NCBI GenBank assembly: GCA_019694875.1
Contig: JAIBBC010000004.1
Coordinates: forward strand, 1 to 64,000
Length of the DNA stretch: 64,000 nucleotides
From: Cyclobacteriaceae bacterium
Lineage (GTDB): Bacteria > Bacteroidota > Bacteroidia > Cytophagales > Cyclobacteriaceae
Direction of reading: 5' to 3'
In this document: piece after piece, positions 1-8,895 of the stretch
Position numbering within the stretch: position 1 is the first letter of the stretch
Layout of the letters: every line of letters starts with the position of its first letter
The notes under the pieces: generated by a model
Databases searched by the model: none
Seen by the model: the letters and a program-made list of their open reading frames with translations, nothing else
Told to the model about the DNA's origin: nothing
Translations under genes and position numbers: made by a program

Positions 1-555
1 GAAGAACGTTTTCTCACTGATCTGAAGACGCTTGCTAATCTCGAGCGGTGTGAGTTCCTGGCAGATCAATAAAAGAATTTCAAGCTCGCGTGCACTGAGG
101 TGTGTAGACCCAACATTGCGATGACGCACCTTATTCACCTGCGGAGGCTGATTTAAAATCATCCAGAAAAACCCCAATTGGGTTACCGCTTTTACAAACT
201 GATCAAAATCTACCGGCTTTACAATGTAGGCGTTAACGCCCAGGTTATATGCCTCAATAATATCTTTGTCTTCCTTCGATGATGTTAGCATCACCACCGG
301 AATTACTCTTCGCTTCTCGTCCGACTTAAGCTTTCGCAGCACTTCAATGCCATCTACGCGTGGCATCTTAACATCCATCAGAATAAGCTTCGGCATCTCG
401 TTTTTTTCATCGTACAGATAGTCAAGCGCTTCCTGCCCGTCTTCGAGATGAATGAGATTGTTGGCCAGGTTGTTTTTCTTCAACGCCCGGACGGCCAGTT
501 CTGCATCGTTGGGGTTATCTTCAACCAATAGAATTTCAGCTGCATTTCCCATCAT
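1..555 (-). CDS. REC-LuxR response regulator (partial, C-terminus beyond window)
   Basis: Reading the minus strand from ATG 555 gives 185 codons open to the window edge. Residues 8-130 form a CheY-like receiver: the acidic pair is in LLVEDN, the phosphoacceptor Asp61 is in LILMDVKMP, and the signalling Lys is in YIVKPVD. Spacing and sequence resemble Rcp1-type receivers. From about residue 150 a LuxR/GerE helix-turn-helix begins ([14 protein letters not shown], then [13 protein letters not shown]), so this is a DNA-binding regulator of the NarL/FixJ class. It starts 4 bp after the stop of the kinase at 560-2266, so the two are almost certainly co-transcribed partners. ATG 552 is an equally possible start. 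The last part of the recognition-helix region is outside the window. Confidence 0.9.
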   Translation of the reverse strand, partial: MMGNAAEILLVEDNPNDAELAVRALKKNNLANNLIHLEDGQEALDYLYDEKNEMPKLILMDVKMPRVDGIEVLRKLKSDEKRRVIPVVMLTSSKEDKDIIEAYNLGVNAYIVKPVDFDQFVKAVTQLGFFWMILNQPPQVNKVRHRNVGSTHLSARELEILLLICQELTPLEISKRLQISEKTFF

Positions 556-559
556 TCAT

Positions 560-2266
560 TTAATTAAGTGAAAAATAAAACTTAGCGCCTTCGTTAATCT
601 TGCTTTCTGCCCATACCTCTCCGCCATGCCGCTTGACAATTGTTTTTACCAAGGCCAGGCCTACACCCGTACCTTCAAACTCATTCATTTTATGAAGGCG
701 TTGAAACACACCGAAGAGTTTGTCTTTATATTTCATATCAAAACCAGCCCCATTATCACTGATGTAATAAATCTTCTTTCCGTTTTCACGATATGAACCG
801 ATTTCAATCTTTGAGATTTCCTTCCGGGAAGAGTACTTCAACGCATTAGAAATCAGGTTTATCCACACCTGCCGGATCATAGCCAGATCGCCCTTCGCGC
901 CTTCAATATCCAGTATTTTGATCGCCAGCTTGCGGTCCTTCAGTTCATTTGTCTGTTCACGTACAATGTTTTCCACTACCTCTTTCATATTAATCGGGGT
1001 AATGCTCACCTGCTTGCGGCCAAGTCTTGAAAAATCAAGCAGATCGTCTATCAGTTGGCCCATGCGCACGGTATTGCGGATAATAACTTCGGTTATTCGC
1101 CTCGCCTCTTCATCCATTTTTTCATAGTACTCTTCTTTGAGGATAGTGGCGTACCCGATAATCGACCGAAGCGGGGCGCGCAAGTCGTGCGAAACAGAAT
1201 ACGTAAAGCCTTCCAGTTCACGATTGAGGTCCAGAATCCTGTCCTGCGATTTCTTACGGTCAGTATTATCCATAACGGTCGAACGGCTTTTCACATACGT
1301 TCCGTCAGCAGAGCGTATGGCCGTTGAATTCAGAATAACCGGAAACACCGAACCGTCCTTCCGGATCAACTCAAACTCCAGGTCGCTAACCGATCCTGTT
1401 TTCATAAATTCAGGAAACGCATTCGCAAAAATTTTCTTCCCATCTTCCGTTACGAGTTCGCGGAAGGCGATTTTCCCTAAAATTTCTTCGCGTGTATAAC
1501 CAAGCCAATTGAGTTCGGTTTGATTGATCTCAACAAAAATCCCTTTCGCATCCAGCGAATGATATCCAACCGGGGCGTGATCATATAAGTCTTTGATGTT
1601 GCGAGCAGTCCGCTTCAATTCGGATTCTGCTTCATTTCGCGATTTTAAAGTCGAATTAATCGTATAGAAAAGATAAAACGTAATAATGAGCATAACAGCC
1701 ACCAGGCCAACAAACGAATACTGAAATTGCTGTACACTGGTATCGGTGATTGTACTTTGTGAACGGAAGGCGCTCATCTCGGAATTTTGAATACTCGTAA
1801 TTGCCTGCCGAACGGCATCGGTATTTCGCTTGCCTACACCGGTTGCCACCATTGCCTGCGCTTCCTCGAAACTTCTTTTCCGGATCTCAATTACTTTTTG
1901 TATCCATTGCGTTTGAACGCCAACCATAATGCGGAGCGTATCGAGTTTTGCCTGCTGTACGGAGCGTTTGTCGGTAAGCGAATCCAGGGTATTCAGGTAC
2001 TGATCGATGTGTGCGGAGGCATCATAATAGGGGCTCAGGAAATCTTCATTTCCCGTAAGTAAAAAGCCACGCTGGCCGGTTTCCATATCAATCATGGCTT
2101 TTACCACCCGCTCGGCCGTGTTTACGACACGAGTGGCATGAGATTCCAGGGCGGCAGAGTCCATCAGGCGTTGCGTACTCAGGTACGAAAACACTCCAAG
2201 TACCAGCAGCACCAGCATTGTTATGGTAAATCCAAGTAACACGCGTTTATCGAAGTAGAACCTCAT
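560..2266 (-). CDS. CHASE3-PAS sensor histidine kinase
   Basis: 568 residues. A membrane segment at about 9-29 and a second at 184-203 flank a periplasmic CHASE3-type helical domain containing DMETGQRGFLLTG (60-72). A PAS domain follows (about 225-335), then a HisKA domain with His360 in SVSHDLRAPLRS, and an HATPase_c domain with WINLISNALKYS, DNGAGFD and GTGVGLALV. CHASE3 domains are extracellular sensors of unknown ligands. This architecture, with the close relation of the HisKA region to phytochrome-like kinases, is common in Bacteroidota. It should autophosphorylate and pass phosphate to the REC-LuxR protein encoded 4 bp downstream. The 240-bp upstream gap carries a palindrome at 2436-2452, a candidate site for feedback by that regulator (inference). 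Confidence 0.92.
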   Translation of the reverse strand: MRFYFDKRVLLGFTITMLVLLVLGVFSYLSTQRLMDSAALESHATRVVNTAERVVKAMIDMETGQRGFLLTGNEDFLSPYYDASAHIDQYLNTLDSLTDKRSVQQAKLDTLRIMVGVQTQWIQKVIEIRKRSFEEAQAMVATGVGKRNTDAVRQAITSIQNSEMSAFRSQSTITDTSVQQFQYSFVGLVAVMLIITFYLFYTINSTLKSRNEAESELKRTARNIKDLYDHAPVGYHSLDAKGIFVEINQTELNWLGYTREEILGKIAFRELVTEDGKKIFANAFPEFMKTGSVSDLEFELIRKDGSVFPVILNSTAIRSADGTYVKSRSTVMDNTDRKKSQDRILDLNRELEGFTYSVSHDLRAPLRSIIGYATILKEEYYEKMDEEARRITEVIIRNTVRMGQLIDDLLDFSRLGRKQVSITPINMKEVVENIVREQTNELKDRKLAIKILDIEGAKGDLAMIRQVWINLISNALKYSSRKEISKIEIGSYRENGKKIYYISDNGAGFDMKYKDKLFGVFQRLHKMNEFEGTGVGLALVKTIVKRHGGEVWAESKINEGAKFYFSLN

Positions 2267-2435
2267 ATGTAATTAAAGCATCAGCCTATAGCCGCGAAAC
2301 GCATATCCGGCATTGCGATACCAATCCGGAAAATCCCTTTTTAGATCGTTTTTTTCAGATCAAGTGAAAAGAGACGTTTTCTATTACGCATTCACCCTGT
2401 TATTTAAATTTTTTTTTTAAAAAACATCGATTTAC

Positions 2436-2452
2436 ATAGGAGTTACTCCTAT
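2436..2452. promoter_or_regulatory. Perfect 17-bp palindrome upstream of kinase/REC-LuxR operon
   Basis: ATAGGAGT-T-ACTCCTAT has two perfect 8-bp arms around one base. It lies 170 bp upstream of the kinase start and 55 bp upstream of the divergent glycosylase-like gene. A near-copy (15 of 17 bases the same) is at 53125-53141 upstream of another response regulator. Dyad symmetry suits a dimeric regulator such as a LuxR-type protein; the identity of the binder is inference. Confidence 0.55.
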
Positions 2453-2506
2453 TGAAACGGGTCGTTTCTCATGTATGGTCTTACCTTGTTTCGAATATAT
2501 TTCTGA

Positions 2507-3025
2507 ATGACTATGCCATACACTTCCCTTATAGCTGCACGGAAAACAAGCCTTTTACCCATTGCAGACCACAATAGTCGTGTACTTATTTTAGATACAA
2601 TGCCGGGAGAAAAATCTCTTATTCTTCAGCAGTATTATGCCTGTAAAAGCAATTTCTTCTGGAAAATACTCTGTAAGGTATATAGGGTTCCAGGCATCAC
2701 TGACTACCGCCTTAAAAAACAATTGCTATTTAAACATGGTATCGCGCTTTGGAACGTGCTGGAATTTGGAGAACAAAAAGCGAATGGCGAATACAGTGTT
2801 ACCAGCGAAACACCAAATGATTTCTACACCTTTTTTCAAAATCATCCTCAAATCAACCGCATCATTTTCAATGGAAACAACGCTGCCGATTTCTACGCAC
2901 AGCATGTAGGTTATTTTAACGGATTAACGATGGAAATCCTTCCCTCTACCAGTGCACTGAACACCTGGAAGTCGTTCGAGGAAAAGGCTGAGGTTTGGGC
3001 AAACGCACTCAACCGGGAAGGATAA
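2507..3025 (+). CDS. Hypoxanthine-DNA glycosylase-like protein (UDG superfamily)
   Basis: 172 residues. The pattern ILDTMPGEKSL, then QQYYACKSNFFWKIL, and the C-terminal LPSTSALNTW match the uracil-DNA glycosylase fold, especially the family annotated as DNA-deoxyinosine (hypoxanthine) glycosylase. Such enzymes excise deaminated bases, mainly hypoxanthine, to start base-excision repair in the cytoplasm. In the usual family motif the first loop reads GS(F/M)PG; here it is DTMPG. The start could also be the second Met (residue 3). It stands alone between the palindrome-containing intergenic region and an unrelated lipoprotein gene. Base composition is somewhat more AT-rich than neighbours. Fold assignment is fairly sure; substrate is inferred from family resemblance only. 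Confidence 0.75.
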   Translation: MTMPYTSLIAARKTSLLPIADHNSRVLILDTMPGEKSLILQQYYACKSNFFWKILCKVYRVPGITDYRLKKQLLFKHGIALWNVLEFGEQKANGEYSVTSETPNDFYTFFQNHPQINRIIFNGNNAADFYAQHVGYFNGLTMEILPSTSALNTWKSFEEKAEVWANALNREG

Positions 3026-3128
3026 TTCTCATTAACATAAGACTAGAACAACTGGTATCAAGCTTCATAAAACATCTGCTTGATTAACCGGGGCAAAGGA
3101 TTAACTTTATTTTACTAAACCTTTCCCT

Positions 3129-3614
3129 ATGAAATCCATTTCCCTGTTCCTCCTGGCCTGCTGCGCACTTTTCGTGACTGCATGCAACTTCAGTGCCGGC
3201 ACCAATAAAGATCTCTCAACCGGTTTGTCATACAGCTACTATGGCTTTTCGGTAGAAAAAGTAGTACTGGTTGATTCTGAAAACTCTATAAAATCTGACA
3301 ACGAAGTTGTCATGAATTCAAAGGTTGCTATTGCGGTGGAAGGCTTAAGCAATTATACCCTTAAAGACAACAAAGCTTACCCCGGCCTGCAACTTCTCGT
3401 GACCGACAAGCAAGGCAGCGCAGTAGTAGATGAAACTGACTTGTTTTCCGATACCGAAGGCTACCCCGCAGAAGATGCTGCGTTTCTCCGTGGCACGGTT
3501 ACCATCGGTGAACCGATGAAAGCTGGTGAAACCTATCATGTTAAAGTCCGCATCTGGGACAAAAACAAAACCGACAACGAACTCACAGCTGAAGTTGATC
3601 TCGTTGTTCTTTAA
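3129..3614 (+). CDS. Hypothetical lipoprotein
   Basis: 161 residues. A signal peptide (SLFLLACCALFVTAC) ends in a lipobox with Cys19 as the likely lipidated residue, so the product should be anchored in the envelope. The rest is predicted beta-rich, with alternating charged and hydrophobic strands near the C-terminus (TYHVKVRIWDKN). I do not recognise a named domain. It ends 27 bp before the amylase gene on the same strand, so the two may be transcribed together; a role next to the amylase would be guesswork. Confidence 0.75.
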   Translation: MKSISLFLLACCALFVTACNFSAGTNKDLSTGLSYSYYGFSVEKVVLVDSENSIKSDNEVVMNSKVAIAVEGLSNYTLKDNKAYPGLQLLVTDKQGSAVVDETDLFSDTEGYPAEDAAFLRGTVTIGEPMKAGETYHVKVRIWDKNKTDNELTAEVDLVVL

Positions 3615-3641
3615 TTTTTCAACATTCAACCAGTGGCTATT

Positions 3642-4994
3642 ATGAATAGAAGCATATTTGTCTGCATTACAGTATTTCTGCTGATCACAGCCTGTAAAGT
3701 TAAAGAAACACCTGCTCCACAACCCGCGAATCCACTTATCACACACCCTGCGTGGATCATGCAAGGGAACATTTATGAAGTAAACGTTCGGCAATATACT
3801 CCGGAGGGAACGCTCACCGCTTTCAGCAAACATCTCGATCGACTAAAAGACATGGGCGTGCAAACGCTTTGGTTCATGCCGCTTAATCCCATCAGCAAAA
3901 AAGACCGCAAAGGTTCGCTCGGAAGTTATTATGCCGTTGCGAATTATAACTCTATCAATCCCGAGTTTGGTACGATAGACGACTGGAAAAAACTTGTTAC
4001 CGAAATTCACAACCGTGGAATGAAAGTGGTGATCGACTGGGTTCCTAATCACACGGGTGCTGATCATACCTGGATCACAACGCATCCCGATTTCTACGTA
4101 CAGGATTCGGCCGGAAAGCCTGCCGTGGCGTTCGACTGGGCTGATGTTCGGCAACTCGATTATAAAAACACTGTTATGCAGGACAGCATGATTAACTCCA
4201 TGAAAGGCTGGCTGAATACCGGCATCGATGGTTTCCGCGTTGACGTGGCCTGGAATGTGCCTGCCGACTTCTGGAATAAGTGCATTCCGCAACTGAAAAC
4301 CGTGAACCCTGATATCTTCATGCTGGCGGAAGGTGATAAAGCCTATCTTTCAACCAGCGGCTTCGATGCGCTTTATCCGTGGCCGATGTTCAAACTGATG
4401 TGCAAGGTTGCGAAAGGTGAACGCGATGTATCGGTGCTCGACAGCATGAAGGCCGTACAAGACACACTCTATGCACCCGGTACGATCCAGATGTACTTCA
4501 CCAGCAATCATGACGAAAACAGCTGGAACAAATCCGACTTCGGAACATTCCCAGGAGCATCGCACGCTCCTTTCGCTGTATTCTCACAAACGATGGCCAA
4601 CAGCGTTCCACTTGTGTACAGCGGTCAGGAAGAGCCTGTAATGCGTGCATTACAGTTCTTTGATAAAGATCCAATCGGTTTTCAGAAGTTCGAACGCCAG
4701 AAGTTTTATAAAACGCTGCTCGACCTGCGCACAAAAAATCCCGCCCTTTCAGCGGATGCAAGTTTTACCAAAGTTTCTGTCGGAAATGATAAAGCACTCT
4801 ATGCATTTACCCGCGAAAAAGACGGAAAGAAAATTTTTGTCATTCTCAATCTCTCTGCTGCCGAACAGGAAATTGTTGTGAACGACAAATCCCTCCACGG
4901 AAACCCGTACAATGTGTTTATGTACAACAAGGAACCGCTGAGCGATCAACCCTGGAAGATTGAGCCGTGGGGCTATGTGATTTATGAATATTAA
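3642..4994 (+). CDS. Alpha-amylase family glycoside hydrolase (GH13), lipoprotein
   Basis: 450 residues from ATG 3642. A GTG at 3633 is in frame, but the ATG leads straight into the signal peptide and lipobox (LLITAC). The (beta/alpha)8 barrel carries the four GH13 regions: DWVPNHT (I), GFRVDVAW with nucleophile Asp201 (II), LAEG with acid/base Glu230 (III) and SNHDEN with Asp291 (IV). A C-terminal beta domain follows (about 370-450). It should hydrolyse alpha-1,4-glucans or related maltooligosaccharides at the cell surface or in the periplasm. Exact specificity cannot be read from sequence. It ends 2 bp from the convergent stop of the large ThuA fusion gene, with no room for a conventional terminator between them. 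Confidence 0.92.
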   Translation: MNRSIFVCITVFLLITACKVKETPAPQPANPLITHPAWIMQGNIYEVNVRQYTPEGTLTAFSKHLDRLKDMGVQTLWFMPLNPISKKDRKGSLGSYYAVANYNSINPEFGTIDDWKKLVTEIHNRGMKVVIDWVPNHTGADHTWITTHPDFYVQDSAGKPAVAFDWADVRQLDYKNTVMQDSMINSMKGWLNTGIDGFRVDVAWNVPADFWNKCIPQLKTVNPDIFMLAEGDKAYLSTSGFDALYPWPMFKLMCKVAKGERDVSVLDSMKAVQDTLYAPGTIQMYFTSNHDENSWNKSDFGTFPGASHAPFAVFSQTMANSVPLVYSGQEEPVMRALQFFDKDPIGFQKFERQKFYKTLLDLRTKNPALSADASFTKVSVGNDKALYAFTREKDGKKIFVILNLSAAEQEIVVNDKSLHGNPYNVFMYNKEPLSDQPWKIEPWGYVIYEY

Positions 4995-4996
4995 CC

Positions 4997-7900
4997 TTAC
5001 CGGTTACTCAGTCTCAGTTCTTTAAAGCTGAAGAGATCTTTATCACCTGCCCAGTCATTTTTAAACACGAGGTAAAGCGCATGTATGCCTTGTGTTTCGC
5101 GAATCTTCGCTGAAGTATTGGGTTTTATCGTACCGATTAGTTCACCATCCGGTTTATCGAGGTGCAGTTCTATCTCACCTGACACATGCGTTGCGCCCAT
5201 AACAACACTTGCGTAAACCGATTTCACGGTGGTAAGATCAACGCCTTCAAACGCAGCCGATGTGTTACGCTTTACGGCAAGCAATGCACCCGGAGCACTG
5301 ATCGCCTTCTCGGCTTTCAGCACGGGACTTCGCAACGCAACCGAAGTTATATCGGCAATGCGTGGCGTGTTAGCTGTGCCATTGTCGCCATACGATGCAG
5401 TAATCACATATGCCCCCTCCTGCTCGTTGCCCGGCATCACAGAACCTTTCAGCGGAAGTGATGGTACTTTCTTTTTCCCAAATGATAAGACGTATTCAAC
5501 CATCTTCTGTGCATCTTCCTTACTGATCTGCGGATGGGCGGCCATTTCCGTGGTTCCCCACACCCCGGCACCACCGCGGATAACCTTATCGGCAAGTTTT
5601 GACACGGCATCTTTCTGATCGCGGTATTTATCGGCTACCTGCAGGTAAGCCGGACCGGCCGACTTCTGATTAATCATGTGGCATGATTTACAATCGCTGT
5701 TGTCGATCAAAGCCTTTCCCGGCAATTCCGCTGTAGCTTTCTGATGACCTTGCGAAGCAACCTGCGTCATATCATATCCCTTCACAAAATTGAACGTCAC
5801 GTTAACAGAATCAGGTCTGATCTTTCCGTTATCGGTTGAGCCATCCTCGCGATCGTTAACAGTAATTGCGTATTGTACCGGGGTGTTCGGGAAATAGAAT
5901 ACTTTGTTTCCTCCCGTGATGGAGATCGTAACCTTGGGCGATTCATTGCCTGCGATAATTTCTACCCGTGCAATAGTGACAGCACCTTCCCCGTCACGTA
6001 CACGCATTTCGGGTGTATACACTCCGGCCTTATCAAACGTAACGGTAAACTTGCCGTCTTTTGCGGAATAGGTTTCACCATCCACCACAAGTTCTGTTGT
6101 TAACGCATCGTTGTCGGGATCGCTCGTTCCGCGCGAATCGAACTCAACGGTTAGCGGCACTGCACCATTCGTTTTGTTAACGGTTAATACTGCAATGGGT
6201 GCACGGTTGCCGCCATTATAATCGATGCGGATCAGTCGCGCATCGAAATTCTGCTTAAACCATTGTGTGCCGTATTCGAGCATGTACAATTTTCCGTCCG
6301 GTCCATACGCCAGGTCCATGATGTTGTTAAACTTCGTGTTCGGCATAAACGGCTCAATGTCCATGATCGCACCATTCTTATCCATCGATACCAGGAACAT
6401 CCAGTTTCGCATCCAGTCGTAAATCAAAAGCTTGCCGTCAAAATATTTCGGGAATGCAGTACGCACTCCTTTAAAATCATCGCTGTAATATACCGGGCCG
6501 GCCATGGCATTGCGACCACCTTCTTTCACCATCGGGAACTCATCCGACTTCGCGTATGGATACCAGATAAAAGGCGGAGCAACAGCGGGCAGGTCGCGCT
6601 TGCCGGTGTTGTTAGGCGATTCATTAACCGGATGATTGGGATCGGCTTTTAACCCGATTTTACCTGAAGCAAAATCAAACTTTGCGTATGGATAGTTCTT
6701 TCCAACAAAATACGGCCAGCCGAAATAACCCGCCTTCTTGGCTTGGTTTAACTCATCATACCCGCGCGGCCCGCGGAGTGAATCGTTCGAACCTGCATCC
6801 GGACCAACTTCACCCCAATACAAATAACCCGTGCGTTTGTCGATTGAAATGCGATACGGGTTGCGGTTACCCATTACATAAATCTCCGGGCGTGTAAGCG
6901 CTTCACCTTTCGCGAAAAGATTTCCGTCAGGAATTGTGTATGAACCGTCACGCTCGGGGTGAATTCGTAAAATCTTGCCACGCAAATCGTTCGTGTTGCC
7001 TGACGACTTCTGCGCATCAAACGGTGAACGGCCCGGACGTTCATCGGCCGGACTGTATCCATCGGAAGCAAAGGGTGATGTGTTATCGCCAGTCGACAAA
7101 AATAAATTTCCGTCAGCATCGAATGCAATCGACCCACCTGTATGGCAACATTCATCGCGCTGCACCGGAATTTCGAGAATCACTTTTTTGGAGGATTCAT
7201 CGAGTGTTTTGCCGTTCAGTGTATAACGCACCAGAATATTCTTCGGATCGCTGCCGGCAGGAGAATAAAACATGTACAACCAGTGTGTAGATTTAAAATT
7301 CGGATCGAGCGCAAGCCCAAGTAATCCATCTTCTGCTTCACCGGCTTCGCCCAGCGTGTTAACGTTATACTTTGTTGAAACCGGAATCCGTGCGATCACT
7401 TCTGTTTTACCAAGCTGCTGATCGTAATATTTTACATTACCCTTACGCTCAAGAAAGAGAATGTCGCCATTCGGCAACACGGCCATTTCGGTGGGCTCAT
7501 CGAGGTTGAAGTCGAGCACCACTTTCGCGAACCGGTTTTCTTCCGGCATACGTTCTGACTTCACGTTGTCATAATCAAGCGCTTTATCTCCTATGGCATA
7601 TTCTATTCCTGATAACACAAGTTTAAGGAACACGGCATTGTGATATGCTTCCTTTGTGTGACCAAGGCCGGTATAAAATGCGCGGCCGCCTTCAAACTCA
7701 TGATACCATGCAATGGGGTGATCAGTACCGTTTGTCCCGCCTGTGTAAGTCGACTCATCGAGGTTGTACACCACGTTAATGTCCGGATGGATTGTTTTGT
7801 AGTTGTACCATTCATCCGTTGCAGAGAATTCATTTGGCAGGCTGTCGCCAAACTGTTTCACCATTTTAATTTTTGCTTCGGCTGTACCGGGCGGATGTCC

Positions 7901-8320
7901 GTTGAAGTATGCACCCACCAGCTTGCCATACCACGGCCATTCATATTCCGTATCCGCCGCAGCATGAAGACCAACAAAGCCACCACCCGCTTCGATGAAG
8001 CGCTTGAAATCGGTTTGCTGAATCGGGTTGAGTACATCGCGTGTGGTGTTGAGGAAAACGACCGCACGGTAGCGTTTAAGATTTTTCTCATGAAACGCAG
8101 CGGCATCTTCGGTGGTGTCGACAGCAAAACCATTCTTCTTGCCCAGTTCGATCAGCGCCAGCTTGCCATCAGCAATGGACTCGTGGCGGAACCCGTTGGT
8201 TTTAGAGAACACCAGGATTCGGGTCTCCTGCTGTTCGCAGGAAACCGCCAGTGCCAGGAAGGTGATGATAATTGTAAAGCGCGAAGCCGAAAATGCCCGC
8301 CAAACCCGATGTAGACCCAT
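4997..8320 (-). CDS. ThuA / PQQ-type sugar dehydrogenase / PKD / cytochrome c fusion lipoprotein
   Basis: 1107 residues. A signal peptide ends in a lipobox (LALAVSC). Domains in order: a ThuA-like glutamine-amidotransferase-fold domain (about 33-250, with VGLHAAADTEYEWPWYG); a soluble glucose dehydrogenase-like six-bladed propeller (about 270-690, with ECCHTGGSIAFD and NRNPYRISID); PKD-like Ig domains (about 710-860); a c-type cytochrome with the haem motif C877-K-S-C880-H881 and a likely axial Met in TTEMAAHP; and a C-terminal beta-sandwich resembling CBM6 (about 970-1107). The likely job is periplasmic or surface oxidation of a sugar, with electrons passed to the fused haem. This architecture recurs in Bacteroidota. 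Substrate and cofactor state are unproven. Confidence 0.88.
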   Translation of the reverse strand: MGLHRVWRAFSASRFTIIITFLALAVSCEQQETRILVFSKTNGFRHESIADGKLALIELGKKNGFAVDTTEDAAAFHEKNLKRYRAVVFLNTTRDVLNPIQQTDFKRFIEAGGGFVGLHAAADTEYEWPWYGKLVGAYFNGHPPGTAEAKIKMVKQFGDSLPNEFSATDEWYNYKTIHPDINVVYNLDESTYTGGTNGTDHPIAWYHEFEGGRAFYTGLGHTKEAYHNAVFLKLVLSGIEYAIGDKALDYDNVKSERMPEENRFAKVVLDFNLDEPTEMAVLPNGDILFLERKGNVKYYDQQLGKTEVIARIPVSTKYNVNTLGEAGEAEDGLLGLALDPNFKSTHWLYMFYSPAGSDPKNILVRYTLNGKTLDESSKKVILEIPVQRDECCHTGGSIAFDADGNLFLSTGDNTSPFASDGYSPADERPGRSPFDAQKSSGNTNDLRGKILRIHPERDGSYTIPDGNLFAKGEALTRPEIYVMGNRNPYRISIDKRTGYLYWGEVGPDAGSNDSLRGPRGYDELNQAKKAGYFGWPYFVGKNYPYAKFDFASGKIGLKADPNHPVNESPNNTGKRDLPAVAPPFIWYPYAKSDEFPMVKEGGRNAMAGPVYYSDDFKGVRTAFPKYFDGKLLIYDWMRNWMFLVSMDKNGAIMDIEPFMPNTKFNNIMDLAYGPDGKLYMLEYGTQWFKQNFDARLIRIDYNGGNRAPIAVLTVNKTNGAVPLTVEFDSRGTSDPDNDALTTELVVDGETYSAKDGKFTVTFDKAGVYTPEMRVRDGEGAVTIARVEIIAGNESPKVTISITGGNKVFYFPNTPVQYAITVNDREDGSTDNGKIRPDSVNVTFNFVKGYDMTQVASQGHQKATAELPGKALIDNSDCKSCHMINQKSAGPAYLQVADKYRDQKDAVSKLADKVIRGGAGVWGTTEMAAHPQISKEDAQKMVEYVLSFGKKKVPSLPLKGSVMPGNEQEGAYVITASYGDNGTANTPRIADITSVALRSPVLKAEKAISAPGALLAVKRNTSAAFEGVDLTTVKSVYASVVMGATHVSGEIELHLDKPDGELIGTIKPNTSAKIRETQGIHALYLVFKNDWAGDKDLFSFKELRLSNR

Positions 8321-8670
8321 ATAAAAATCCCGCTCAAATTGAAAGCCCGCACGGCAGGCTAAAGAACAATATTAAGGAATGAGGAGTGTTTGTGAAAGAC
8401 CGATGGTGGAAGAGTGAGGCGCTTTTGATCTTCTTCCAGTATCACGCAGTCTGTATTGATCGCGATTTAAAATTTACACACGGGCCGAAACTGCTGTTGC
8501 TTAAAGAGAATAATCTTTTCTGACCATTCATCGATTTGACGGAAAGAATACGATAAGTAAAATGTGTTAAAGAGATACAACTAATCTGACTCCCATATCA
8601 TCCTCCACACAATGAACATGGGCCGTGCCCGTTGTAGATTAACATGAACGATCCTTAATGTTGGACGGTT
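8321..8670. other. Intergenic region without recognisable gene
   Basis: 350 bp between the ThuA-fusion start and the tRNA terminator. I find no convincing ORF, RNA gene or long repeat. Part of it must hold the promoter of the minus-strand fusion gene, but no exact TAnnTTTG element in a good position was picked out. Confidence 0.5.
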
Positions 8671-8711
8671 AAAAAATAAAAAAACCGCTAAAAGCAGGCT
8701 TTCAGCGGTTT
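8671..8711 (-). terminator. Rho-independent terminator of tRNA-Arg
   Basis: In the minus-strand RNA, an arm AAACCGCTGAAAGC pairs with GCTTTTAGCGGTTT (one G-U wobble; 8682-8695 with 8698-8711) and is followed by a long U-rich tract (8671-8681). It starts 3 nt beyond the tRNA 3' end. Confidence 0.9.
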
Positions 8712-8713
8712 CG

Positions 8714-8787
8714 TGGACCCGGAGAGAGTCGAACCCCCAACCTTCTGATCCGTAGTCAGATGCTCTATCCAATTAAGCTACGGGTCC
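8714..8787 (-). tRNA. tRNA-Arg (anticodon ACG)
   Basis: 74 nt without encoded CCA. Acceptor arm GGACCCG pairs with CGGGTCC, with discriminator A. The D arm is GCTT/GAGC, the anticodon stem TCTGA/TCAGA encloses loop CTACGGA, and the T arm has GGTTCGACTC. The ACG anticodon reads CGN arginine codons after A34 deamination to inosine, so a tadA-type deaminase is expected elsewhere. It has its own promoter (8807-8837) and terminator, so it is a single-gene unit. Confidence 0.97.
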
Positions 8788-8806
8788 AGGTGTCAATTTT
8801 GGACTG

Positions 8807-8837
8807 CAAATATAAATTATAAATTAAACCATCCAAA
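8807..8837 (-). promoter_or_regulatory. Bacteroidetes-type promoter of tRNA-Arg
   Basis: On the minus strand TTTG (8837-8834), a 19-bp spacer and TATATTTG (8814-8807) fit the Bacteroidetes consensus TTTG-N19-TAnnTTTG exactly. Transcription would start around 8800, just upstream of the tRNA 5' end at 8787. Confidence 0.8.
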
Positions 8838-8844
8838 AAGAGCT

Positions 8845-8875
8845 TTTGCACCCGATACCAAAAAGTCTATTTTTG
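8845..8875 (+). promoter_or_regulatory. Bacteroidetes-type promoter of the beta-barrel gene
   Basis: TTTG (8845-8848), 19 bp, then TATTTTTG (8868-8875), an exact consensus match. It implies a leader of only about 15 nt before ATG 8896. The in-frame GTG at 8875 is part of the -7 element, which argues against that earlier start. Confidence 0.75.
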
Positions 8876-8895
8876 TGCCTCCATATCCAAGTAAA

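Noticed and set aside
7640..8314. Long plus-strand ORF of 224 codons
   Set aside because: It lies entirely antisense to the ThuA part of the fusion protein, whose motifs are clear; the antisense product is Cys/His/Arg-rich and has no domain.
8875..8877. GTG as start of the beta-barrel gene
   Set aside because: This GTG overlaps the exact -7 promoter box TATTTTTG, and the ATG at 8896 leads directly into a standard signal peptide.
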